Below are positions 17,356-26,999 of a stretch of DNA of 64,000 nt, in pieces; positions within the stretch are counted from its first letter, which is position 1, and each line of letters starts with the position of its first letter. The translations under genes and the position numbers were made by a program. The stretch is from Thioclava sp. JE_KL1 (lineage in GTDB: Bacteria; Pseudomonadota; Alphaproteobacteria; Rhodobacterales; Rhodobacteraceae), in assembly GCF_009296265.1 (NCBI RefSeq), contig NZ_WBJS01000001.1:1-64000 (forward strand). Reading direction: 5' to 3'. The notes beneath the pieces are model-generated. The model had not been told where the DNA came from and searched no databases. It worked only from the letters and a program-made list of their open reading frames with translations.

Positions 17356-17411
17356 GCGAGTGCCTCCTGCCGCTCAGCAAAGCCGATTCCCCTTAAGAAA
17401 CCCCGAATATG

Positions 17412-17440
17412 AAAAAGCCCCCCGGCGCACCGGAGGGCTT
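17412..17440 (-). terminator. Rho-independent terminator of the pyrimidine ABC operon
   Basis: An AAGCCC...GGGCTT stem with inner CCGG/CCGG pairing is followed on the minus strand by TTTTT. It lies 24 bp after the stop of the substrate-binding protein gene, the last gene of the operon. Confidence 0.85.
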
Positions 17441-17463
17441 CGTGTGTCGCGAGAGCGTCTCTC

Positions 17464-18450
17464 TTATTCGAGGCCAGCCTTGTCGGTCACCTCATGGGTC
17501 CAAGCGCCTTCCGGCTTCTTGGTGATGACCGGGTCCGAACCGCCCGACATCAGAACGTCGACCGTGCGCTCGTAATCGGCGGGGTCGAGCGTGCCGTTCG
17601 AGCCAGCGGTCAGCTTGGAGACTTCTTTCATCATGCCGACTTGGTGCTCCATCGTCTGCGCACCGGTCTCGTCATTGTCGAGAATGATCTGTGCGGCCTC
17701 GTCGGGATGCTCCTCGGCGTATTTCCAGCCTTCCATCGAGGCTTTCACGAACTTCGCCATCTTGTCGACGAAGGCCGGGTCCTTGAGGTTCTCTTCGAGC
17801 ACGTAAAGACCGTCCTCGAGCGTCGCGACGCCTTCGTCTTCGTACTTGAAGGTCACCAGCTGGTCGGGCTGAATGCCGGCTTCGAGCACCTGCAGATACT
17901 CGTTATAGGTCATGGTCGAGATACAGGCCGCCTGCTTTTGCAGCAGCGGATCGACGTTGAAGCCCTGCTTGAGCACGGTCACGCCATCGTCGCCGCCCTC
18001 GGTCGAGATGCCGAGATGGTTCATCCAGCTCAGGAACGGGTATTCATTGCCGAAGAACCACACGCCCAGCGTATGGCCGGGGAAGTCCTCGGGGGTCTTG
18101 ATGCCGCTTTCCTTGAGGCAGGTCAGCATCATGCCCGACTTCTTGAAGGGCTGGGCGATGTTCACGAGCGGAAGGCCTTTCTCGCGGGCCGCCAGCGCCG
18201 CCGGCATCCAGTCGACGATGACATCGGCGCCACCGCCTGCGATCACCTGCTCGGGCCCGATATCGGGGCCGCCCGGCTTGATTGTCACGTCGAGGCCCGC
18301 ATCCTCGTAGAAGCCCTTGTCGAGCGCGACATAGTAGCCAGCGAACTGGGCCTGCGTGACCCATTTCAGCTGCAGCGTCACGTCCTCGTTGGCCCAAGCG
18401 GCCCCCGCCATGGTGAGGCTTGCGGCCACCCCTGCGATCAGTTTCTTCAT
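17464..18450 (-). CDS. ABC transporter substrate-binding protein, NMT1/THI5-like (pyrimidine type)
   Basis: The protein has 328 residues, with a Sec signal peptide MKKLIAGVAASLTMAGAAWA. The mature N-terminus (VTLQLKWVTQAQFAGYYVALDKG) is the NMT1/THI5-like pattern of periplasmic proteins binding pyrimidine-like ligands. In actinobacteria and proteobacteria such proteins next to hydantoinase genes are assigned to N-carbamoyl or pyrimidine uptake (RutG-independent import). It is the final gene of a seven-gene unit with two permeases, an ATPase, a VOC protein, dihydropyrimidinase and an amidohydrolase. A pyrimidine or its breakdown product is the likely ligand. Confidence 0.88.
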   Translation of the reverse strand: MKKLIAGVAASLTMAGAAWANEDVTLQLKWVTQAQFAGYYVALDKGFYEDAGLDVTIKPGGPDIGPEQVIAGGGADVIVDWMPAALAAREKGLPLVNIAQPFKKSGMMLTCLKESGIKTPEDFPGHTLGVWFFGNEYPFLSWMNHLGISTEGGDDGVTVLKQGFNVDPLLQKQAACISTMTYNEYLQVLEAGIQPDQLVTFKYEDEGVATLEDGLYVLEENLKDPAFVDKMAKFVKASMEGWKYAEEHPDEAAQIILDNDETGAQTMEHQVGMMKEVSKLTAGSNGTLDPADYERTVDVLMSGGSDPVITKKPEGAWTHEVTDKAGLE

Positions 18451-18522
18451 CTTTCACTCCACTGTTGGCCCCGGATCTTTACGCCCGGGATTTTAGGTTT
18501 TTTCTCAGGCTCTTCCTTGCCC

Positions 18523-19371
18523 TTACGTCCGGGCCCGTTGCGACGGGTGCCAGAAAGTCACCAGCTTCTCGATCAGGGCGACAAGCCCATAGAAGCCCGA
18601 GCCCGCGAGGGCCGCAACGGTAATTTCCGACCACACGAGCGGCAGATCAAGCTGCCCCACCGCGGTCGAGATGCGAAAGCCCATTCCTTTCGTCGGGCTG
18701 CCGAAAAATTCGGCAACGATCGCACCGATCAAAGCCAGTGTCGTCGCGATCTTCAACCCATTGAAGAGAAACGGCATCGCCGCCGGCAGGCGCATCTTGA
18801 AAAGCCCCTGCCAATAGCTTGCGGAATAGGTCGCCATCAGGTCGCGCTGAAGCGCATTCGTGGCCGCCAGACCCGCCACCATGTTCACGAGGACGGGGAA
18901 GAAGACCATGACCACGACGACCGCTGCTTTCGACTGCCAGTCGAAGCCGAACCACATCACGAGGATCGGCGCGATGCCGACGATCGGAAGGGCCGCGACG
19001 AAGTTCCCGATCGGCAGCAGCCCGCGTTGCAGGAAGGGCGAGCGGTCGATCAGGATCGCCACCACCACCGCCGCGCCACAGCCGATGATATAGCCCGACA
19101 GCGCGCCTTTCAGGATCGTCTGCACGAAATCCTCGCGCAGCACATCGGTCGAGGCCATCAGGCTCGCCGCGATCTGGCTTGGCGCCGGCAGGATCACCGG
19201 GCTGATATTCAACCCGCGAACCAGACCTTCCCACAGCAGCAACAGAGTGATGCCGAACAAGGCCGGGATCAGGAAACGCGCCCAACGCTCCGAGCCGTGA
19301 TGGCGCGCAAGCCAGGTATTGAGGGCCCAGGCCGCCAGCCAGAAGACGATTGCGAAAATAAGCCAGCTCAT
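18523..19371 (-). CDS. ABC transporter permease (SsuC/ThiX-like)
   Basis: The protein has 282 residues and six to seven membrane helices. The BPD_transp_1 domain carries the ATPase-coupling loop near residues 165-185 (MATYSASYWQGLFKMRLPAAMPFLF). Its start overlaps the upstream permease stop by four bases (ATGA), so the two are translationally coupled and probably form a heterodimeric channel. It works with the ATPase at 20334 and the binding protein at 17464. Confidence 0.9.
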   Translation of the reverse strand: MSWLIFAIVFWLAAWALNTWLARHHGSERWARFLIPALFGITLLLLWEGLVRGLNISPVILPAPSQIAASLMASTDVLREDFVQTILKGALSGYIIGCGAAVVVAILIDRSPFLQRGLLPIGNFVAALPIVGIAPILVMWFGFDWQSKAAVVVVMVFFPVLVNMVAGLAATNALQRDLMATYSASYWQGLFKMRLPAAMPFLFNGLKIATTLALIGAIVAEFFGSPTKGMGFRISTAVGQLDLPLVWSEITVAALAGSGFYGLVALIEKLVTFWHPSQRART

Positions 19372-20231
19372 TGCACCATCCCCATCCGCTTGAGCGTGAT
19401 TTGTTCGATGATGCCGACCACCACCACGAGGATCGCCGCGAGCGCTGCCGCTGCGAACAGAGCGGACCAGATCTGCACCGTCTGCCCGTAATAGCTGCCC
19501 GACAGAAGCCGCGCGCCAAGCCCGCGGGTCGCGCCCGCCGGCAGTTCGGCCACGATGGTACCGACGAGGCTCGCCGCCACCCCCACTTTCAGCGAGGCGA
19601 AGAGATACGGCATCGACGACGGCAGCCGCAGCTTCCAGAAGGTCGCGCCCTGGCTCGCATTATAGGTCTTCAGCAGATCGAGCTGCATGTGATCGGGCGC
19701 GCGCAGCCCCTTCACCATCCCGACGAGCACGGGGAAGAAGCTCAGGTATGCCGCGATGATCGCCTTGGGCAGCAGCCCGGTGATCCCGAGGCTCGCCAGC
19801 ACCACGATCACCATCGGCGCGATGGCGAGGATCGGGATCGTCTGGCTCGCGATTGCCCAGGGCATCACGCTCAGATCCATCGCCCGGCTATGGGTGATCC
19901 CCACCGCCAGCAGGATGCCCAGACCGGTGCCCAGCGCGAAGCCCGCAAGCGTCGCCGACAGCGTGATCCAGCCGTGGAAGACAAGGCTGCGCTTGGAGGT
20001 GATCTTCTGCCCGGCCACACCTTCCCAAAGCCCGACGGCCACCTGATGCGGCGCGGGCAGAACGGGGCGTTTCTGGGTCAGCGTGTCGGTGACAAGCTCG
20101 GAGAACGTGACCTCTTCACCAGCCCTTGCGGCCTGATCGTAGGTCCATTGCGAGTTCATCCAGACGGTCGCTGCGTACCAAAGCAGCAAGATCGCGGCCA
20201 GAACCGTCAGAACGGGTGCGATCATCTTCAT
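19368..20231 (-). CDS. ABC transporter permease (SsuC/ThiX-like)
   Basis: The protein has 287 residues with six to seven membrane helices and the coupling loop LKTYNASQGATFWKLRLPSS near residue 190. It is a paralogue of the next permease, and both keep the order helix-loop-QTIPILAIAP-type motif. A REP-like sequence separates it from the ATPase gene by about 100 bp, so a partial transcription stop inside the operon is possible. Confidence 0.9.
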   Translation of the reverse strand: MKMIAPVLTVLAAILLLWYAATVWMNSQWTYDQAARAGEEVTFSELVTDTLTQKRPVLPAPHQVAVGLWEGVAGQKITSKRSLVFHGWITLSATLAGFALGTGLGILLAVGITHSRAMDLSVMPWAIASQTIPILAIAPMVIVVLASLGITGLLPKAIIAAYLSFFPVLVGMVKGLRAPDHMQLDLLKTYNASQGATFWKLRLPSSMPYLFASLKVGVAASLVGTIVAELPAGATRGLGARLLSGSYYGQTVQIWSALFAAAALAAILVVVVGIIEQITLKRMGMVQ

Positions 20232-20246
20232 GAGACCGCCCTCCCC

Positions 20247-20310
20247 TTCGGCTTGGCCGAAATATCCTCGGGGGGTGAATGGCGCAGCCAGAGGGGGGCG
20301 GACACCCCCC
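20247..20310. repeat. REP-like intergenic palindromic repeat, copy 1
   Basis: The sequence runs AAATATCCTCGGGGGG-TGA-rGGCGCAgCC-GAGGGGGG-C...CCCCCC. The same order of blocks occurs at 23022-23097. Such elements sit in short intergenic gaps of Rhodobacterales operons and can stabilise or stop mRNA. Confidence 0.6.
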
Positions 20311-20333
20311 CGCTCGCGGTAGGGGTCATCGCG

Positions 20334-21118
<785 letters not shown>

Positions 21119-21122
<4 letters not shown>

Positions 21123-21541
21123 CCGCGCCTCCACAGGGTTTTATCCGCGATCTCGACGCTGTTGCCCGCCGGGTCGCGCAGGTAGATCGACCGCGCCCCG
21201 TTCGGCCAATAGAAGTCGGCCTCAATCTCTACGTTGTTGTCCCTCAAATGTCGTTCCCATTCGTTGAGTTGTTCCGCGTCCGCCGCGAGGCATACATGCC
21301 CCGGTCCGACCGCGCCATGCGGTGGAACCGGCAGCGCCGCCTCCGGGTCGGGTGGCTGCTGCGTGGCCTGAGCGATGAAGGTCAGGATCACGCTGTCGCC
21401 ACAGCGGAAAAAGACATGCCGCCCGTCGCGACGGGTTAGCCGCTCGAGCCCCAGCAGCCCGACGTAGAAGGCTTCGGTCGCGTCGAGATCCTCGACATAG
21501 ACCGCAGCCTCCAAAACGCCGGAACTGACCGGGGCCGCCAT
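21119..21541 (-). CDS. VOC-superfamily (glyoxalase-like) protein in the pyrimidine operon
   Basis: The protein has 140 residues in one VOC domain made of two beta-alpha-beta-beta-beta units (LEAAVYVEDLDATEAFYVGLLGL at 9-31; GHVCLAADAEQLNEW near 85). Candidate metal ligands are His in GPGHVCL and Glu in AGNSVEIADK; an N-terminal ligand is not obvious. It starts six bases after the dihydropyrimidinase gene and overlaps the ABC ATPase gene, so it is expressed with pyrimidine catabolism. Its role is not known; isomerisation or detoxification of a ring-opening product is possible. Confidence 0.85.
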
Positions 21542-21547
21542 TGCGCC

Positions 21548-22999
21548 TTATACCCCGGTCGCCGGGATACCGCTGCGTTCGACCGGACGCGGCGCGGTGA
21601 GCTCTTTCCAGGTGGACAGAGCCTTGGTCACCGGCATGCCCGGATCGCGGGCAACGAATTCGCCGTGGCCCTCGGGCGTCTGGATCTTGCCATCGGCCCA
21701 GGCGACGACACCGCGGCTGAGCGTGTAGCGCGGCAGACCCTTGACCTCTTTGCCCTCGAAGACATTGTAATCGATGGCAGATTGCTGGGTCTTGGCCGAG
21801 ATCGTCTTGGTCGCTTCCGGATCCCAGACCACGAGATCGGCATCCGCGCCGACCAGAACCGCGCCCTTCTTCGGATAGACGTTGAGGATCTTTGCGATGT
21901 TGGTCGAGGTGACGGCCACGAATTCGTTCATCGTGATCCGGCCCGTCTCGACCCCATAGGTCCAGAGCATCGGCATCCGGTCCTCAAGACCGCCGGTGCC
22001 GTTCGGGATCTTGGTGAAATCGCCCACGCCATAGCGCTTCTGCTCGGTCGAGAAGGCGCAGTGATCGGTCGCGACCACCGAGAGCGAGCCCGAGGCGAGA
22101 CCGGCCCAGAGGCTGTCCTGATGCTGCTTGTTGCGGAAAGGCGGCGACATCACGCGGCGCGCGGCGTGATCCCAATCCTTGTCGAAATACTCGCTCTCGT
22201 CGAGCGTGAGGTGTTGGATCAGCGGCTCGCCCCAGACGCGCTTGCCTTGCATCTTGGCGCGGCGGATCGCTTCGTGGCTCTCCTCGCAGGAGGTGTGCAC
22301 GACATAAAGCGGCACGCCTGCCATATCGGCGATCATGATCGCGCGGTTGGTAGCCTCGCCCTCGACCTGCGGCGGGCGCGAATAGGCGTGCCCCTCGGGG
22401 CCATTATTGCCATCTGCCAGCAGCTTCGCGGACAGCTCCGCCACAACGTCGCCGTTCTCGGCATGGACCAGCGGGATCGCGCCCAGTTCGGCGCAGCGCT
22501 TGAAGCTCGAATAGAGCTCATCATCGTTCACCATCAGCGCGCCCTTATAGGCCATGAAGTGCTTGAAGGTGTTGATGCCGCGCTCAGTGACCTGCTTCAT
22601 CTCGTTGAAGACCTGCTCGCTCCACCACGTGATCGCCATGTGGAAGGAGTAGTCGCAATGCGCGCGGGTCGATTTGTTGTCCCAGCGCTTGAGCGCTTCC
22701 AGCAGACCCTCGCCCGGCGCGGGCAGCGCGAAATCGACGACCATCGTGGTGCCGCCGGCCAGCGCCGCGCGGGTGCCGGATTCGAAATCGTCGCTCGAAT
22801 AGGTGCCCATGAAGGGCATCTCGAGATGGGTGTGCGGATCGATCCCGCCCGGCATCACATAGCAGCCGCTCGCATCGATCTCTTCGTCGCCTTTCAGGTT
22901 CGGGCCGATCTCGATGATCTTGCCGCTGTCGATCAGCACATCCGCCTTATAGGTCAGATCGGCGGTCACGATGGTTCCGTTCTTGATGACTTTGGTCAT
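21548..22999 (-). CDS. hydA: Dihydropyrimidinase (D-hydantoinase)
   Basis: The protein has 483 residues, full length for the family. It hydrolyses 5,6-dihydrouracil/dihydrothymine to N-carbamoyl-beta-alanine/-aminoisobutyrate, the second step of the reductive pathway. Binuclear metal ligands are visible: GGIDPHTHLEMPF near 55, carbamylated Lys in HFMAYKGAL near 150, His in LVHAENGD near 180, His in VVHTSCEESH near 238 and Asp in VATDHCAFS near 315. It lies between the amidohydrolase that takes its product and the VOC and ABC genes. It is downstream of RutR-like operators. Confidence 0.95.
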   Translation of the reverse strand: MTKVIKNGTIVTADLTYKADVLIDSGKIIEIGPNLKGDEEIDASGCYVMPGGIDPHTHLEMPFMGTYSSDDFESGTRAALAGGTTMVVDFALPAPGEGLLEALKRWDNKSTRAHCDYSFHMAITWWSEQVFNEMKQVTERGINTFKHFMAYKGALMVNDDELYSSFKRCAELGAIPLVHAENGDVVAELSAKLLADGNNGPEGHAYSRPPQVEGEATNRAIMIADMAGVPLYVVHTSCEESHEAIRRAKMQGKRVWGEPLIQHLTLDESEYFDKDWDHAARRVMSPPFRNKQHQDSLWAGLASGSLSVVATDHCAFSTEQKRYGVGDFTKIPNGTGGLEDRMPMLWTYGVETGRITMNEFVAVTSTNIAKILNVYPKKGAVLVGADADLVVWDPEATKTISAKTQQSAIDYNVFEGKEVKGLPRYTLSRGVVAWADGKIQTPEGHGEFVARDPGMPVTKALSTWKELTAPRPVERSGIPATGV

Positions 23000-23021
23000 T
23001 GTTTACCTCCCACGAAGGTCT

Positions 23022-23097
23022 TCCGCCTTCGATTTGGTTCAAATATCCCGGGGGTGAGGCGCATAGCGCCGAGGGGGCAGCGCCCCCTCTTCCGCCC
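23022..23097. repeat. REP-like intergenic palindromic repeat, copy 2
   Basis: Blocks AAATATCCCGGGGGTGAGGCGCA-TAGCGCC-GAGGGGGC-AGC-GCCCCCTC repeat the layout of 20247-20310. The GAGGGGGC/GCCCCCTC arms form a perfect 8-bp stem with a three-base loop. It separates hydA from the amidohydrolase gene. Confidence 0.65.
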
Positions 23098-23100
23098 GTC

Positions 23101-24351
23101 TCAGCTTACGATTTCCGCGGTTTCCAGCACGGCGTGGAACAGCACATCGGCGCCCGCGCCTGCCCAGTCCTTGGAAATATCCTCGGCCTCGTTATGGCTC
23201 AGCCCGTCGACGCAGGGGCACATCACCATTGCCGTCGGCGCGACTGCGTTGATCCAGCAGGCATCGTGGCCCGCGCCCGAGATGATGTCGCGATGCGAAT
23301 AGCCCAGACGCTCGGCAGCGCTGCGCACGGCGCTCACACAGGTCGGATCGAAGGTGACCGGGTCGAACCCGCCGGTCTTCTCGAATTCCACCTCAAGGCC
23401 CATCTCGTCGCAGATCTTCTTCGCCCCCTCGCGCAGTCGTTTTTCCATATCCTCGATCACGCTCAGATCGGGCGAACGGAAATCGACGGTGAACACGGCT
23501 TTGCCGGGGATCACGTTACGCGAATTCGGGTAGATGTCGATATGGCCCGCCGCGCCCACCGCGTGGGGCTTGTGCGACCAGGCGATCTCGTCGACCAGTT
23601 CCAGCACGCGCGCCATGCCGAGGCCCGCATTCTTGCGCATCGGCATCGGGGTGGAGCCGGTATGCGCATCCTTGCCGGTAATCGTCACTTGGGTCCAGCT
23701 TAGGCCCTGCCCGTGGGTGACGACACCGATATCCTTGCCCTCGGCCTCGAGGATCGGGCCCTGCTCGATATGCAGCTCGAACATCGCGTGCATCTTGCGC
23801 GCACCGACCTCTTCGTCGCCGACCCAGCCGACACGCTTCAGCTCGTCGCCGAATTTCTTGCCTTCCGCATCTTCGCGATCGTAGGCCCAGTCCTGCGTGT
23901 GGATACCCGCGAACACGCCCGAGGCGAGCATCGCCGGGGCGAAGCGCGTGCCCTCTTCGTTGGTCCAGTTGGTCACGACGATCGGGTGCTTGGTCTTGAT
24001 CCCGAGATCGTTCATCGAGCGCACCGCCTCCAGCGCGCCGAGCACACCGAGGACACCGTCGTATTTGCCGCCGGTGGGCTGCGTGTCGAGGTGGCTGCCC
24101 ATATAGACCGGCAGCGCATCGGGGTCTTCGCCCGCGCGGGTCGCGAACATGTTGCCCATCGTGTCGACGCCCATCGTCATGCCGGCATCTTCGCACCATT
24201 TCTGGAACAGCGCGCGGCCTTCGGCATCCGCATCGGTGAGGGTCTGGCGATTATTGCCCCCGGCGACGCCGGGACCGATCTTGGCCATCTCCATGAGACT
24301 GTCCCAAAGGCGATCGGGATTGATGCGGAGGTTTTCTCCGGGTGCTGACAT
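23101..24351 (-). CDS. Zn-dependent N-carbamoyl-beta-alanine-type amidohydrolase (M20 family)
   Basis: The protein has 416 residues from the ATG at 24351, after a GGGAG site. Signatures of the hydantoinase/carbamoylase (M20) group are GSHLDTQPTGGKYDGVLGVLG near 85, TNEEGTRFAPAM near 125, ELHIEQGPILE near 190 and GAGHDACWINAVAPTAMVM near 365. The reaction expected is hydrolysis of N-carbamoyl-beta-amino acid to beta-alanine or beta-aminoisobutyrate, CO2 and NH3, the third pyrimidine step. It is first in the operon, and its promoter region with two RutR-like palindromes is shared with the divergent regulator. Allantoate amidohydrolase is a close relative, but context favours pyrimidines. Confidence 0.92.
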   Translation of the reverse strand: MSAPGENLRINPDRLWDSLMEMAKIGPGVAGGNNRQTLTDADAEGRALFQKWCEDAGMTMGVDTMGNMFATRAGEDPDALPVYMGSHLDTQPTGGKYDGVLGVLGALEAVRSMNDLGIKTKHPIVVTNWTNEEGTRFAPAMLASGVFAGIHTQDWAYDREDAEGKKFGDELKRVGWVGDEEVGARKMHAMFELHIEQGPILEAEGKDIGVVTHGQGLSWTQVTITGKDAHTGSTPMPMRKNAGLGMARVLELVDEIAWSHKPHAVGAAGHIDIYPNSRNVIPGKAVFTVDFRSPDLSVIEDMEKRLREGAKKICDEMGLEVEFEKTGGFDPVTFDPTCVSAVRSAAERLGYSHRDIISGAGHDACWINAVAPTAMVMCPCVDGLSHNEAEDISKDWAGAGADVLFHAVLETAEIVS

Positions 24352-24408
24352 TTCATAACTCCCTGTCGGCTGCGTGGGGGTTATCCCCTCTTGCGACGAA
24401 TCTTTTTC

Positions 24409-24422
24409 TGACCGTATGGTCA
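24409..24422. promoter_or_regulatory. RutR-type operator 1 (TGACCGTATGGTCA)
   Basis: This 14-base inverted repeat has TGACC/GGTCA arms and a four-base spacer. It matches the core of the RutR consensus (TTGACCAnnTGGTCAA). It lies 58 bases upstream of the amidohydrolase ATG in the intergenic region divergent with a RutR-like gene. Confidence 0.75.
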
Positions 24423-24441
24423 GGTTGAGTGGGCCACGGTC

Positions 24442-24455
24442 TGACCATTCGGTCA
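24442..24455. promoter_or_regulatory. RutR-type operator 2 (TGACCATTCGGTCA)
   Basis: A second TGACC-N4-GGTCA palindrome starts 33 bases (three helical turns) after the first. That phasing suits cooperative binding. It lies 23 bases before the regulator ATG, so it should also control the regulator itself. Confidence 0.75.
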
Positions 24456-24478
24456 ACAAAAATCAGGACGTATTTTGA

Positions 24479-25141
24479 ATGAAAGATAATGAGAGCGGCA
24501 AGCGCACAAAAAATGGGCAAGCCAGCCGGGGAAGCCGCGCCGAGGCGCGGCGCGCCACCGAAGAGGCGATCCTGAAAGCCGCCGAGAGGGTCTTCGCGGA
24601 GGCCGGATTCGGCGGCGCCACGATGCAGTTGATCGCGGATGTCGCGGGGCTCCCGAAAGCCAATCTTCATTACTATTTCGAGACGAAAGAGTCACTCTAT
24701 CGCCGGGTCGTGGAGCGCATTTTCAACATCTGGCTGGAAGCGGCCGATGTGTTCGACGAGGCAAGCGGACCGGCCGAGGGCATCGGTGCCTATATCGACG
24801 CCAAAATGGAGATTTCGCGCAATCACCCGAATGGCTCGAAGGTCTGGGCCTCAGAGGTGATGCACGGCGCGCCGGTGATTCAGGATTACCTGGAGACGAC
24901 GCTGCGCGACTGGACCGAAGGCCGCGCGGTGATCATCCGGCGCTGGATCGCGGAAGGCAAAATGGCCGAGGTCGACCCGCATCACCTGCTCTACATGCTC
25001 TGGGCCACCACCCAGCACTACGCCGATTTCTCGCATCAGATCGAGACGCTGAACGGCGGCGCGCCGCTGAGCGACGCTCAGTGGGAAGAGGCGAAGACCT
25101 GCGTGAAAAGCATCGTGCTGCGCGGGATCGGCGTGACCTGA
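24479..25141 (+). CDS. TetR-family RutR-like pyrimidine regulator (paralogue 1)
   Basis: The protein has 220 residues. The TetR helix-turn-helix lies at about 25-75 (EEAILKAAERVFAEAGFGGATMQ..VAGLPKANLHYYF). The C-terminal half follows RutR, with FNIWLEAADVF, ISRNHPNGSKVWASEVM and HHLLYMLWATTQHYADFSHQIE; the last motif is characteristic of uracil-binding RutR. It is divergent from the pyrimidine operon and has two RutR palindromes in its promoter. It probably represses the operon and itself until uracil or thymine is bound. Confidence 0.88.
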   Translation: MKDNESGKRTKNGQASRGSRAEARRATEEAILKAAERVFAEAGFGGATMQLIADVAGLPKANLHYYFETKESLYRRVVERIFNIWLEAADVFDEASGPAEGIGAYIDAKMEISRNHPNGSKVWASEVMHGAPVIQDYLETTLRDWTEGRAVIIRRWIAEGKMAEVDPHHLLYMLWATTQHYADFSHQIETLNGGAPLSDAQWEEAKTCVKSIVLRGIGVT

Positions 25142-25145
25142 TTGC

Positions 25146-25997
25146 TCAATTCGCCGCCGGGTCGGCGGTGATATTCGGCGCGCCGACGGGGGCGACATCC
25201 GATTTTGCATCCGCCGCCGGGGCTTGCGAAGCCGCCTCCGATGCCTCGGGCGCGTCGGGCAGCGTCTCGGTCTCGACCGGGCGCATCGGTGCCCCGGCCA
25301 CGCCCGCAGGCAGATGCGTCTCGGGCAGTTTCGCTCCCAGAAGCTCTTTCCCGTCCGAGGTCGGCTCGACCGGATCGGCCTCCAGACCGACCGCCTCCGC
25401 GCCGGTATCCGAACACACGTAGATCGCGCCGCCCACGACCACCGCCGTGGCAGCGAGCGCAGGCGTCGAGGCCCCCGCCAGCACGCCAAGCCCCGCATCG
25501 CGCAGCTTCTTTTGCAGGTTTCCGGCCTGATCCGAGACGATCATGCCGCCGATTTTCTTGCCCAGAACCTTGCTCGCCGCATCGCCCACGGCGCTTTCCG
25601 CATCGTCGCGCAGATCGCCAGCGGCCTTCGCGGTGCCCTTGATGCGCTCGCAGATGCTTTTCGACGGTTTGCGGCAGAGCCCGTAGGCGTCGCGCTCGCC
25701 CCGGTCGTAGCCCAGATAGGTCTCGGCCTCCTTGTCCCATTGCAGACAGAACGGGGCGCGGCTTTCGTCATCCATCTCAGGCGTCAGCGCGCGCAGAGTG
25801 ACCAGCGCCGGGCAGGTTACCTCCCCTTTCTCGCCAAACAGCTTCTCGCGCAGCGACCGGCTTTCCTTCAGCGCCGCGTTGTCCGCATCGTAGACGTAGG
25901 AATAGGTCTTGCCGCGAATGGAGGTCTCGCACGGCACCAGTTCTGCCATGGCGGGCAGCGGGCAGATCAGGGCAAGGACAAAGGTCAGGCGCAGCAT
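25146..25997 (-). CDS. Exported hypothetical protein
   Basis: The protein has 283 residues from the ATG at 25997, which follows GGAG. It has a Sec signal peptide (MLRLTFVLALICPLPAMA) and mature-protein Cys at about 5, 47, 63 and 83, suggesting disulfides in the periplasm. Residues 145-185 are Gly/Ala/Val-rich (GVLAGASTPALAATAVVVGGAIYVC) and could be membrane-associated. The C-terminal 80 residues are Pro/Ala/Glu-rich and probably disordered. No family is recognised. It lies convergent with the RutR-like gene, but nothing ties it to pyrimidine metabolism. Confidence 0.68.
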   Translation of the reverse strand: MLRLTFVLALICPLPAMAELVPCETSIRGKTYSYVYDADNAALKESRSLREKLFGEKGEVTCPALVTLRALTPEMDDESRAPFCLQWDKEAETYLGYDRGERDAYGLCRKPSKSICERIKGTAKAAGDLRDDAESAVGDAASKVLGKKIGGMIVSDQAGNLQKKLRDAGLGVLAGASTPALAATAVVVGGAIYVCSDTGAEAVGLEADPVEPTSDGKELLGAKLPETHLPAGVAGAPMRPVETETLPDAPEASEAASQAPAADAKSDVAPVGAPNITADPAAN

Positions 25998-26170
25998 CGC
26001 GAGTCTCCAAGCATCATTGCGCAACATAGTCCCCGCCCCCGCCGCCACAAGGTCGCGCAATTTGGCGAAACGGTGCTCGGCGGGGTTTCGCGCGGCACCG
26101 CACAGATCCTGTTTCTAGACCTGCGCCCAGCATGGGTTAACTTGGTCGCAAGAGAGATAGGGAGAAAGAC

Positions 26171-26752
26171 ATGCGCAAGATGCAGGTGCAGGGCGTCCAT
26201 CACATCACTCTGACCGGGGCGGACCGGCAGAGCTCGATCGATTTCTGGGAAGGGCTGCTCGGGATGCCGTTCATCTTCGACCAACCCAATCTGGACAATG
26301 CCGACGAAGGGCATCTCTATTTCGACCCGGGCGACGGGCGGCTGATCACCGTTTTTACGAATGAAAGCCGCAAGCCCGTCCATGACCGCACGCCCACCGA
26401 TCCGGGGTGCGTGCATCACCTCGCCTTCAATGTCTCGATGGCGACGCATCGGCAGGTCGTGTCGCGGCTCGATGCGCGCGGGATCGCCCATTCCGGCGTG
26501 AAGGATCGCGGCTTCATGGATTCGATCTATTTCAAGGATCCGCTGGGGCTGCTGATCGAACTGGCCACCTACAAGTTCGAGCCGCCGCGCGGTTCGTCCC
26601 ATGCCGAAGTGATGATCGAAGCGCATCGTATCCGGGTCGCGCGCGGAGACAAGGCGATCGGCGAGGAGCATCTGGCCGATGCGATCGAGATGATCGTGGA
26701 GCGGTCGCAGCAATCGCTTAGCGAGGATCGCGGGGCGAAAAACCCGTATTGA
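26171..26752 (+). CDS. VOC-family dioxygenase/glyoxalase-like protein
   Basis: The protein has 193 residues; the start follows GGGAGAAAGAC. Two VOC modules are seen: GVHHITLTGADRQSSIDFWEGLLGM at 10-33 and CVHHLAFNVS near 80. The three expected metal ligands are present (His in VHHITL, His in CVHHLAF, Glu in LLIELATYKF), as in ring-cleaving extradiol dioxygenases and glyoxalases. A C-terminal helical extension of about 55 residues (AHRIRVARGDKAIG...) is shared by dioxygenase-like members. It is a single gene between the two parts of the pyrimidine region. The substrate is unknown. Confidence 0.85.
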   Translation: MRKMQVQGVHHITLTGADRQSSIDFWEGLLGMPFIFDQPNLDNADEGHLYFDPGDGRLITVFTNESRKPVHDRTPTDPGCVHHLAFNVSMATHRQVVSRLDARGIAHSGVKDRGFMDSIYFKDPLGLLIELATYKFEPPRGSSHAEVMIEAHRIRVARGDKAIGEEHLADAIEMIVERSQQSLSEDRGAKNPY

Positions 26753-26764
26753 GGAGGCGCGGCA

Positions 26765-26925
26765 AGGGTCGCAGATAGCGCGGGGCGACCAGCCCCGGGC
26801 CGCGCCCGACCTCCCCCCCGGAGGGCGCGTTGGCGACGTCATTTCGAGTACGTCCGACTTGCGGGCTTGAAAGATAAAGCGCCAAGCCACCATCCGCGCA
26901 AAGCGCCCACCCGAGGTCGGGCGCT
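26765..26925. repeat. Intergenic region with palindromic repeats
   Basis: No gene is supported between 26753 and 26999. The stretch holds nested GC-rich palindromes and a 12-bp inverted repeat (GCGCCCGACCTC at 26802-26813, GAGGTCGGGCGC at 26913-26924). It looks like a REP/BIME-type element of this genome. Confidence 0.45.
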
Positions 26926-26940
26926 GCCCTCAGCACCCCA

Positions 26941-26974
26941 AATAAAAACGGCCGCGCAATCCCTGCGCGACCGT
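26941..26974 (-). terminator. Terminator of the aminotransferase gene
   Basis: An ACGGtCGCGCA...TGCGCGgCCGT hairpin is followed on the minus strand by TTTTTATT. It lies 25 bases after the aminotransferase stop codon. Confidence 0.8.
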
Positions 26975-26999
26975 CTTGTCATCTCAGCCCGAGGCCCGT

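Noticed and set aside
17464-18450. Thiamine-precursor transport and a TPP riboswitch, suggested by the NMT1/THI5-like binding protein
   Set aside because: No THI-box sequence (CTGAGA...ACCTGA) was seen upstream, and the operon partners are pyrimidine enzymes.
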